Source: Anopheles merus
Lineage: Eukaryota; Arthropoda; Insecta; Diptera; Culicidae
NCBI RefSeq assembly: GCF_017562075.2
Contig: NW_024427634.1
Coordinates: 1 to 64,000, forward strand
Length of the DNA stretch: 64,000 nucleotides
Direction of reading: 5' to 3'
A program made the translations under genes and the position numbers. The notes under the pieces were generated by a model. It saw only the letters and a program-made list of their open reading frames with translations, searched no databases and was not told the DNA's origin. Positions 1 through 11,667 of the stretch are shown piece by piece. Position 1 is the first letter of the stretch; every line of letters starts with the position of its first letter.

Positions 1-3000
1 TCACGCTCAGACCAACGGAACATAGAGTAAATGGCCTCTGAAGTTGAAGGTTTTGTGGAAAGTCTTCAAATGTGCTTTGGGGGACTATGACCCAGAATGA
101 AACTTTTTCATCGCCAAGATCTTGTTATTGTGTCCCAGGGCTTTGGTTTGCTTATTCAAGAAGCTCCAATGACATAAGAACGATAATGGATGACCTTGCA
201 TTTCGTCAAAATTTCAAGCATGGCCATAGGGAAGGGTGGGAAAGCTCAAGTGATGTAGTTGAATGTTCCTTCAAATGGCCATAACTTCGTAACCATGTGC
301 CCTAGCATGTGATTAAGATAGTTTTGGAAAGGTATTGAAAAGGTCTACAAGATCCGCACATAGGTTAAAGATAAGACTCATGGTAGCCGAGGTAAATGGC
401 TCTGAATGCATTGTACCCGGGAAAACTGTCAATTGGAGCATGTGTATTAAGGGTAATATGACCAGAGTGAAACTTTTTCATCGCCAATGTCCTTGTTATT
501 GTGTCCCAGGGCTTTGGTTTGCTTATTCAAGAAGCCCCAATGACATAAGAACGATAATGGATGACTTTGCATTTTCGTCAAATTTTCAAGCATGGCCATG
601 GGGACGGGTGGGAAAGCAGTTTTGAAGAAAAAAAACCTCTAACTTTAAACGGCCATAACTTTGGAACCAGAAGAGCTAGAGACGTAATCTCTTCACCGTT
701 GGAAAGGAAATTAAAAGTTGCGCAGCAAGTCTTCGAACAAAGTTCACGCTCAGACCAACGGAACATAGAGTAAATGGCCTCTGAAGTTGAAGGTTTTGTG
801 GAAAGTCTTCAAATGTGCTTTGGGGGACTATGACCCAGAATGAAACTTTTTCATCGCCAAAATCCTTGTTATTGTGTCCCAGGGCTTTGGTTTGCTTATT
901 CATGAAGCTCCAATGACATAAGAACGATAAGGATGACCTTGCATTTTCGTCCAAATTTCAAGCATGGCCATGGGGACGGGTGAGTAAGCAGTTTTGAAGA
1001 AAAAAACCTCTAAATTTAAACGGCCATATCTTTGGAACCAGAAGAGCTAGAGACGTAATCTCTTCACCGTTGGAAAGGAAATTAAAAGTTGCGCAGCAAG
1101 TCTTCGAACAAAGTTCACGCTCAGACCAACGGAACATAGAGTAAATGGCCTCTGAAGTTGAAGGTTTTGTGGAAAGTCTTCAAATGTGCTTGGGGGGACT
1201 ATGACCCAGAATGAAACTTTTTCATCGCCAAGATCCTTGTTATTGTGTCCCAGGGCTTTGGTTTGCTTATTCATGAAGCTCCAATGACATAAGAACGATA
1301 ATGGATGACCTTGCATTTTCGTCCAAATTTCAAGCATGGCCATGGGGACGGGTGAGTAAGCAGTTTTTAATAAAAAAACCTCTAACTTTAAACGGCCATA
1401 TCTTGGAACCAGAAGAGCTAGAGACGTAATCTCTTCACCGTGGAAAGGAAATTAAAAGTGCGCAGCAAGTCTTCGAACAAAGTTCACGCTCAGACCAACG
1501 GAACATAGAGTAAATGGCCTCTGAAGTTGAAGGTTTTGTGGAAAGTCTTCAAATGTGCTTTGGGGGACTATGACCCAGAATGAAACTTTTTCATCGCCAA
1601 GATCCTTGTTATTGTGTCCCAGGGCTTTGGTTTGCTTATTCATGAAGCTCCAATGACATAAGAACGATAAAGGATGACCTTGCATTTTCGTCCAAATTTC
1701 AAGCATGGCCATGGGGACGGGGTGAGTAAGCAGTTTTGAAGAAAAAAACCTCTAATTTAAACGGCCATATCTTTGGAACAGAAGAGCTAGAGACGTAATC
1801 TCTTCACCGTTGGAAAGGAAATTAAAAGTTGCGCAGCAAGTCTTCGAACAAAGTTCACGCTCAGACCAACGGAACATAGAGTAAATGGCCTCTGAAGTTG
1901 AAGGTTTGTGGAAAGTCTTCAAATGTGCTTTGGGGGACTATGACCCAGAATGAAACTTTTCATCGCCAAGATCCTTGTTATTGTGTTCCAGGGCTTTGTT
2001 TGGTATTCAAGAAGCCCCAATGACATAAGAACGATAATGGATGACCTTGCATTTCGTCAAAATTTCAAGCATGGCCATAGGGACGGGCGAGAAAGCTCAA
2101 GTGATGTAGTTGAATGTTCCTTCAAATGGCCATAACTTCGTAACCATGTGTTCTAGCGTGATGATTAAGATAGTTTTGGAAAGGTATTGAAGTGGTCTAC
2201 AAGATCCGCACATAGGTTTAAAGATAAGACTCACCGGTAGCCGAGTAAATGGCCTCTGAATGCATTGTACCCGGGAAAACCTGTCAATTTGAGCATGTGT
2301 ATTAAGGGTAATATGACCCAGAGTGAAACTTTTTCATCGCCAATGTCCTTGTTATTGTGTCCCAGGGCTTTGGTTTGCTTATTCAAGAAGCCCCAATGAC
2401 ATAAGAACGATAATGGATGACTTTGCATTTTCGTCAAATTTTCAAGCATGGCCATGGGGACGGGTGGGAAAGCAGTTTTGAAGAAAAAAACCTCTAACTT
2501 TAAACGGCCATAACTTTGGAACCAGAAGAGCTAGAGACGTAATCTCTTCACCGTTGGAAAGGAAATTAAAAGTTGCGCAGCAAGTCTTCGAACAAAGTTC
2601 ACGCTCAGACCAACGGAACATAGAGTAAATGGCCTCTGAAGTTGAAGGTTTTGTGGAAAGTCTTCAAATGTGCTTTGGGGGGACTATGACCCAGAATGAA
2701 ACTTTTTCATCGCCAAAATCCTTGTTATTGTGTTCCAGGGCTTTGGTTTGCTTATTCATGAAGCTCCAATGACATAAGAACGATAATGGATGACCTTGCA
2801 TTTTCGTCAAAATTTCAAGCATGGCCATAGGGACGGGTGGGAAAGCTCAAGTGATGTAGTTGAATGTTCCTTCAAATGGCCATAACTTCGTAACCATGTG
2901 CCCTAGCATGATGATTAAGATAGTTTGGGAAAGGTATTGAAAAGGTCTACAAGATCCGCACATAGGTTTAAAGATAAGACTCACTGGTAGCCGAGTAAAT

Positions 3001-6000
3001 GGCCTCTGAATGCATTGTACCCGGGAAAACCTGTCAATTGAGCATGTGTATTAAGGGTAATATGACCCAGAGTGAAACTTTTTCATCGCCAATGTCCTTG
3101 TTATTGTGTCCCAGGGCTTTGGTTTGCTTATTCAAGAAGCCCCAATGACATAAGAACGATAATGGATGACTTTGCATTTTCGTCAAATTTTCAAGCATGG
3201 CCATGGGGACGGGTGGGAAAGCAGTTTTGAAGAAAAAAAACCTCTAACTTTAAACGGCCATAACTTTGGAACCAGAAGAGCTAGAGACGTAATCTCTTCA
3301 CCGTTGGAAAGGAAATTAAAAGTTGCGCAGCAAGTCTTCGAACAAAGTTCACGCTCAGACCAACGGAACATAGAGTAAATGGCCTCTGAAGTTGAAGGTT
3401 TTGTGGAAAGTCTTCAAATGTGCTTTGGGGACTATGACCCAGAATGAAACTTTTTCATCGCCAAGATCCTTGTTATTGTGTCCCAGGGCTTTGGTTGCTT
3501 ATTCATGAAGCTCCAATGACATAAGAACGATAAAGGATGACCTTGCATTTTCGTCCAAATTTCAAGCATGGCCATGGGGACGGGTGAGTAAGCAGTTTTG
3601 AAGAAAAAAACCTCTAAATTTAAACGGCCATATCTTTGGAACCAGAAGAGCTAGAGACGTAATCTCTTCACCGTTGGAAAGGAAATTAAAAGTTGCGCAG
3701 CAAGTCTTCGAACAAAGTTCACGCTCAGACCAACGGAACATAGAGTAAATGGCCTCTGAAGTTGAAGGTTTTGTGGAAAGTCTTCAAATGTGCTTTGGGG
3801 GACTATGACCCAGAATGAAACTTTTTCATCGCCAAGATCCTTGTTATTGTGTCCCAGGGCTTTGGTTTGCTTATTCATGAAGCTCCAATGACATAAGAAC
3901 GATAATGGATGACCTTGCATTTTCGTCAAAATTTCAAGCATGGCCATGGGGACGGGTGAGAAAGCAGTTTTTAATAAAAAAACCTCTAACTTAAACGGCC
4001 ATATCTTTGTAACCAGAGAGCTAGAGACGTAATCTCTTCACGTTGGAAAGGAAATTAAAGTTGCGCAGCAAGTCTTCGAACAAAGTTCACGCTCAGACCA
4101 ACGGAACATAGAGTAAATGGCCTCTGAAGTTGATTTTGTGGGAAAGTCTTCAATGTACTTTGGGGGACTATGACCCAGAATGAAACTTTTTCATCGCCAA
4201 GATCCTTGTTATTGTGTCCCAGGGCTTGGTTTGCTTATTCATGAAGCTCCAATGACATAAGAACGATAAAGGATGACCTTGCATTTTCGTCCAAATTTCA
4301 AGCATGGCCATGGGGACGGGTGAGTAAGCAGTTTTGAAGAAAAAAAACCTCTAAATTTAAACGGCCATATCTTTGGAACCAGAAGAGCTAGAGACGTAAT
4401 CTCTTCACCGTTGGAAAGGAAATTAAAAGTTGCGCAGCAAGTCTTCGAACAAAGTTCACGCTCAGACCAACGGAACATAGAGTAAATGGCCTCTGAAGTT
4501 GAAGGTTTTGTGGAAAGTCTTCAAATGTGCTTTGGGGGACTATGACCCAGAATGAAACTTTTTCATCGCCAAGATCCTTGTTATTGTGTCCCAGGGCTTT
4601 GGTTTGCTTATTCATGAAGCTCCAATGACATAAGAACGATAATGGATGACCTTGCATTTTCGTCAAATTTCAAGCATGGCCATAGGGACGGGCGAGAGAA
4701 AGCTCAAGTGATGTAGTTGAATGTTCCTTCAAATGGCCATAACTTCGTAACCATGTGTTCTAGCGTGATGATTAAGATAGTTTTGGAAAGGTATTGAAAA
4801 GGTCTACAAGATCCGCACATAGGTTTAAAGATAAGACTCACTGGTAGCCGAGTAAATGGCCTCTGAATGCATTGTACCCGGGAAAACCTGTCAATTTGAG
4901 CATGTGTATTAAGGGTAATATGACCCAGAGTGAAACTTTTTCATCGCCAATGTCCTTGTTATTGTGTCCCAGGGCTTTGGTTTGCTTATTCAAGAAGCCC
5001 CAATGACATAAGAACGATAATGGATGACTTTGCATTTTCGTCAAATTTTCAAGCATGGCCATGGGGACGGGTGGGAAAGCAGTTTTGAAGAAAAAAACCT
5101 CTAACTTTAAACGGCCATAACTTTGGAACCAGAAGAGCTAGAGACGTAATCTCTTCACCGTTGGAAAGGAAATTAAAAGTTGCGCAGCAAGTCTTCGAAC
5201 AAAGTTCACGCTCAGACCAACGGAACATAGAGTAAATGGCCTCTGAAGTTGAAGGTTTTGTGGAAAGTCTTCAAATGTGCTTTGGGGGACTATGACCCAG
5301 AATGAAACTTTTTCATCGCCAAAATCCTTGTTATTGTGTCCCAGGGCTTTGGTTTGCTTATTCATGAAGCTCCAATGACATAAGAACGATAATGGATGAC
5401 CTTGCATTTTCGTCAAAATTTCAAGCATGGCCATAGGGACGGGCGAGAAAGCTCAAGTGATGTAGTTGAATGTTCCTTCAAATGGCCATAACTTCGTAAC
5501 CATGTGTTCTAGCGTGATGATTAAGATAGTTTTGGAAAGGTATTGAAGTGGTCTACAAGATCCGCACATAGGTTTAAAGATAAGACTCACCGGTAGCCGA
5601 GTAAATGGCCTCTGAATGCATTGTACCCGGGAAAACCTGTCAATTTGAGCATGTGTATTAAGGGTAATATGACCCAGAGTGAAACTTTTTCATCGCCAAT
5701 GTCCTTGTTATTGTGTCCCAGGGCTTTGGTTTGCTTATTCAAGAAGCCCCAATGACATAAGAACGATAATGGATGACTTTGCATTTTCGTCAAATTTTCA
5801 AGCATGGCCATGGGACGGGTGGGAAAGCAGTTTTGAAGAAAAAAAACCTCTAACTTTAAACGGCCATAACTTTGGAACCAGAAGAGCTAGAGACGTAATC
5901 TCTTCACCGTTGGAAAGGAAATTACGCTCAACAAACAAAGTTCACGCTCACCGTTCGAACAAAGTTCACGCTCAGACCAACGGAACATAGAGTAAATGGC

Positions 6001-8818
6001 CTCTGAAGTTGAAGGTTTTGTGGAAAGTCTTCAAATGTGCTTTGGGGGACTATGACCCAGAATGAAACTTTTCATCGCCAAAATCCTTGTTATTGTGTCC
6101 CAGGGCTTTGGTTTGCTTATTCATGAAGCTCCAATGACATAAGAACGATAATGGATGACCTTGCATTTTCGTCAAAATTTCAAGCATGGCCATAGGGACG
6201 GGTGGGAAAGCTCAGTGATGTAGTTGAATGTTCCTTCAAATGGCCATAACTTCGTAACCATGTGCCCTAGCATGATGATTAAGATAGTTTTGGAAAGGTA
6301 TTGAAAGGTCTACAAGATCCGCACATAGGTTTAAAGATAAGACTCACTGGTAGCCGAGTAAATGGCCTCTGAATGCATTGTACCCGGGAAAACCTGTCAA
6401 TTTGAGCATGTGTATTAAGGGTAATATGACCCAGAGTGAAACTTTTTCATCGCCAATGTCCTTGTTATTGTGTCCCAGGGCTTTGGTTTGCTTATTCAAG
6501 AAGCCCCAATGACATAAGAACGATAATGGATGACTTTGCATTTTCGTCAAATTTTCAAGCATGGCCATGGGGACGGGTGGGAAAGCAGTTTTGAAGAAAA
6601 AAAACCTCTAACTTTAAACGGCCATAACTTTGGAACCAGAAGAGCTAGAGACGTAATCTCTTCACCGTTGGAAAGGAAATTAAAAGTTGCGCAGCAAGTC
6701 TTCGAACAAAGTTCACGCTCAGACCAACGGAACATAGAGTAAATGGCCTCTGAAGTTGAAGGTTTTGTGGAAAGTCTTCAAATGTGCTTTGGGGGACTAT
6801 GACCCAGAATGAAACTTTTTCATCGCCAAAATCCTTGTTATTGTGTCCCAGGGCTTTGGTTTGCTTATTCATGAAGCTCCAATGACATAAGAACGATAAA
6901 GGATGACCTTGCATTTTCGTCCAAATTTCAAGCATGGCCATGGGGACGGGTGAGTAAGCAGTTTTGAAGAAAAAAAACCTCTAAATTTAAACGGCCATAT
7001 CTTTGGAACCAGAAGAGCTAGAGACGTATCTCTTCACCGTTGGAAAGGAAATTAAAAGTTGCGCAGCAAGTCTTCGAACAAAGTTCACGCTCAGACCAAC
7101 GGAACATAGAGTAAATGGCCTCTGAAGTTGAAGGTTTTGTGGAAAGTCTTCAAATGTGCTTTGGGGGACTATGACCCAGAATGAAACTTTTTCATCGCCA
7201 AGATCCTTGTTATTGTGTCCCAGGGCTTTGGTTTGCTTATTCATGAAGCTCCAATGACATAAGAACGATAATGGATGACCTTGCATTTTCGTCCAAATTT
7301 CAAGCATGGCCATGGGGACGGGTGAGTAAGCAGTTTTTAATAAAAAAACCTCTAACTTTAAACGGCCATATCTTTGGAACCAGAAGAGCTAGAGACGTAA
7401 TCTCTTCACCGTTGGAAAGGAAATTAAAAGTTGCGCAGCAAGTCTTCGAACAAAGTTCACGCTCAGACCAACGGAACATAGAGTAAATGGCCTCTGAAGT
7501 TGAAGGTTTGTGGAAAGTCTTCAAATGTGCTTTGGGGGACTATGACCCAGAATGAAACTTTTTCATCGCCAAGATCCTTGTTATTGTGTCCCAGGGCTTT
7601 GGTTTGCTTATTCATGAAGCTCCAATGACATAAGAACGATAAAGGATGACCTTGCATTTTCGTCCAAATTTCAAGCATGGCCATGGGACGGGTGAGTAAG
7701 CAGTTTTGAAGAAAAAAACCTCTAAATTTAAACGGCCATATCTTTGGAACCAGAAGAGCTAGAGACGTAATCTCTTCACCGTTGGAAAGGAAATTAAAAG
7801 TGCGCAGCAAGTCTTCGAACAAAGTTCACGCTCAGACCAACGGAACATAGAGTAAATGGCCTCTGAAGTTGAAGGTTTTGTGGAAAGTCTTCAAATGTGC
7901 TTCGGGGACTATGACCCAGAATGAAACTTTTTCATCGCCAAGATCCTTGTTATTGTGTTCCAGGGCTTTGGTTTGGTTATTCAAGAAGCCCCAATGACAT
8001 AAGAACGATAATGGATGACCTTGCATTTTCGTCAAAATTTCAAGCATGGCCATAGGGACGGGCGAGAAAGCTCAAGTGATGTAGTTGAATGTTCCTTCAA
8101 ATGGCCATAACTTCGTAACCATGTGTTCTAGCGTGATGATTAAGATAGTTTTGGAAAGGTATTGAAGTGGTCTACAAGATCCGCACATAGGTTTAAAGAT
8201 AAGACTCACCGGTAGCCGAGTAAATGGCCTCTGAATGCATTGTACCCGGGAAAACCTGTCAATTTGAGCATGTGTATTAAGGGTAATATGACCCAGAGTG
8301 AAACTTTTTCATCGCCAATGTCCTTGTTATTGTGTCCCAGGGCTTTGGTTTGCTTATTCAAGAAGCCCCAATGACATAAGAACGATAATGGATGACTTTG
8401 CATTTTCGTCAAATTTCAAGCATGGCCATGGGGACGGGTGGGAAAGCAGTTTTGAAGAAAAAAAACCTCTAACTTTAAACGGCCATAACTTTGGAACCAG
8501 AAGAGCTAGAGACGTAATCTCTTCACCGTTGGAAAGGAAATTAAAAGTTGCGCAGCAAGTCTTCGAACAAAGTTCACGCTCAGACCAACGGAACATAGAG
8601 TAAATGGCCTCTGAAGTTGAAGGTTTTGTGGAAAGTCTTCAAATGTGCTTTGGGGGACTATGACCCAGAATGAAACTTTTTCATCGCCAAAATCCTTGTT
8701 ATTGTGTCCCAGGGCTTTGGTTTGCTTATTCATGAAGCTCCAATGACATAAGAACGATAATGGATGACCTTGCATTTTCGTCAAAATTTCAAGCATGGCC
8801 ATAGGGACGGGTGGGAAA
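1..8818 (+). repeat. 7-mer higher-order repeat domain
   Basis: The order A1-A2-A3-A2-B1-A1-B2 recurs. B2 to B2 distances are about 2604 bp (240 to 2844) and 2612 bp (6207 to 8819). Between them, 2844 to 6207 holds one 7-mer plus an extra AB dimer. A1 bodies read cggccataactttgg, A2 bodies ctctaaatttaaac, and A3 bodies gtttttaataaaa. The order equals the 9-mer seen further right minus one B2-A1 pair, so one HOR can be derived from the other by a single unequal exchange of about 750 bp. The direction of change is not shown. Confidence 0.8.
5921..5976 (+). repeat. Locally scrambled A monomer
   Basis: The usual ggaaattaaaagttgcgcag segment is replaced by a tract in which acaaagttcacgctca occurs twice in short succession, separated by ccgttcga. 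The body resumes normally at cgctcagaccaacgg. It could be a small templated rearrangement or a consensus error from misaligned reads. Confidence 0.75.
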
Positions 8819-11667
8819 GCTCAAGTGATGTAGTTGAATGTTCCTTCAAATGGCCATAACTTCGTAACCATGTGCCCTAGCATGATGATTAAGATAGTTT
8901 TGGAAAGGTATTGAAAAGGTCTACAAGATCCGCACATAGGTTTAAAGATAAGACTCACTGGTAGCCGAGTAAATGGCCTCTGAATGCATTGTACCCGGGA
9001 AAACCTGTCAATTTGAGCATGTGTATTAAGGGTAATATGACCCAGAGTGAAACTTTTTCATCGCCAATGTCCTTGTTATTGTGTCCCAGGGCTTTGGTTT
9101 GCTTATTCAAGAAGCCCCAATGACATAAGAACGATAATGGATGACTTTGCATTTTCGTCAAATTTTCAAGCATGGCCATGGGGACGGGTGGGAAAGCAGT
9201 TTTGAAGAAAAAAACCTCTAACTTTAAACGGCCATAACTTTGGAACCAGAAGAGCTAGAGACGTAATCTCTTCACCGTTGGAAAGGAAATTAAAAGTTGC
9301 GCAGCAAGTCTTCGAACAAAGTTCACGCTCAGACCAACGGAACATAGAGTAAATGGCCTCTGAAGTTGAAGGTTTTGTGGAAAGTCTTCAAATGTGCTTT
9401 GGGGGACTATGACCCAGAATGAAACTTTTTCATCGCCAAAATCCTTGTTATTGTGTCCCAGGGCTTTGGTTTGCTTATTCATGAAGCTCCAATGACATAA
9501 GAACGATAAAGGATGACCTTGCATTTTCGTCAAAATTTCAAGCATGGCCATAGGGACGGGCGAGAAAGCTCAAGTGATGTAGTTGAATGTTCCTTCAAAT
9601 GGCCATAACTTCGTAACCATGTGTTCTAGCGTGATGATTAAGATAGTTTTGGAAAGGTATTGAAGTGGTCTACAAGATCCGCACATAGGTTTAAAGATAA
9701 GACTCACCGGTAGCCGAGTAAATGGCCTCTGAATGCATTGTACCCGGGAAAACCTGTCAATTTGAGCATGTGTATTAAGGGTAATATGACCCAGAGTGAA
9801 ACTTTTTCATCGCCAATGTCCTTGTTATTGTGTCCCAGGGCTTTGGTTTGCTTATTCAAGAAGCCCCAATGACATAAGAACGATAATGGATGACTTTGCA
9901 TTTTCGTCAAATTTTCAAGCATGGCCATGGGGACGGGTGGGAAAGCAGTTTTGAAGAAAAAAACCTCTAACTTTAAACGGCCATAACTTTGGAACCAGAA
10001 GAGCTAGAGACGTAATCTCTTCACCGTTGGAAAGGAAATTAAAAGTTGCGCAGCAAGTCTTCGAACAAAGTTCACGCTCAGACCAACGGAACATAGAGTA
10101 AATGGCCTCTGAAGTTGAAGGTTTTGTGGAAAGTCTTCAAATGTGCTTTGGGGGACTATGACCCAGAATGAAACTTTTTCATCGCCAAAATCCTTGTTAT
10201 TGTGTCCCAGGGCTTTGGTTTGCTTATTCATGAAGCTCCAATGACATAAGAACGATAATGGATGACCTTGCATTTTCGTCAAAATTTCAAGCATGGCCAT
10301 AGGGACGGGTGGGAAAGCTCAAGTGATGTAGTTGAATGTTCCTTCAAATGGCCATAACTTCGTAACCATGTGCCCTAGCATGATGATTAAGATAGTTTTG
10401 GAAAGGTATTGAAAAGGTCTACAAGATCCGCACATAGGTTTAAAGATAAGACTCACTGGTAGCCGAGTAAATGGCCTCTGAATGCATTGTACCCGGGAAA
10501 ACCTGTCAATTTGAGCATGTGTATTAAGGGTAATATGACCCATTATGAAACTTTTTCATCGCCAATGTCCTTGTTATTGTGTCCCAGGGCTTTGGTTTGC
10601 TTATTCAAGAAGCCCCAATGACATAAGAACGATAATGGATGACTTTGCATTTTCGTCAAATTTTCAAGCATGGCCATGGGGACGGGTGGGAAAGCAGTTT
10701 TGAAGAAAAAAAACCTCTAACTTTAAACGGCCATAACTTTGGAACCAGAAGAGCTAGAGACGTAATCTCTTCACCGTTGGAAAGGAAATTAAAAGTTGCG
10801 CAGCAAGTCTTCGAACAAAGTTCACGCTCAGACCAACGGAACATAGAGTAAATGGCCTCTGAAGTTGAAGGTTTTGTGGAAAGTCTTCAAATGTGCTTTG
10901 GGGGACTATGACCCAGAATGAAACTTTTTCATCGCCAAAATCCTTGTTATTGTGTCCCAGGGCTTTGGTTTGCTTATTCATGAAGCTCCAATGACATAAG
11001 AACGATAAAGGATGACCTTGCATTTTCGTCCAAATTTCAAGCATGGCCATGGGGACGGGTGAGTAAGCAGTTTTGAAGAAAAAAAACCTCTAAATTTAAA
11101 CGGCCATATCTTTGGAACCAGAAGAGCTAGAGACGTAATCTCTTCACCGTTGGAAAGGAAATTAAAAGTTGCGCAGCAAGTCTTCGAACAAAGTTCACGC
11201 TCAGACCAACGGAACATAGAGTAAATGGCCTCTGAAGTTGAAGGTTTTGTGGAATGTCTTCAAATGTGCTTTGGGGGACTATGACCCAGAATGAAACTTT
11301 TTCATCGCCAAGATCCTTGTTATTGTGTCCCAGGGCTTTGGTTTGCTTATTCATGAAGCTCCAATGACATAAGAACGATAATGGATGACCTTGCATTTTC
11401 GTCAAAATTTCAAGCATGGCCATAGGGACGGGTGGGAAAGCTCAAGTGATGTAGTTGAATGTTCCTTCAAATGGCCATAACTTCGTAACCATGTGCCCTA
11501 GCATGATGATTAAGATAGTTTTGGAAAGGTATTGAAGTGGTCTACAAGATCCGCACATAGGTTTAAAGATAAGACTCACTGGTAGCCGAGTAAATGGCCT
11601 CTGAATGCATTGTACCCGGGAAAACCTGTCAATTTGAGCATGTGTATTAAGGGTAATATGACCCAGA

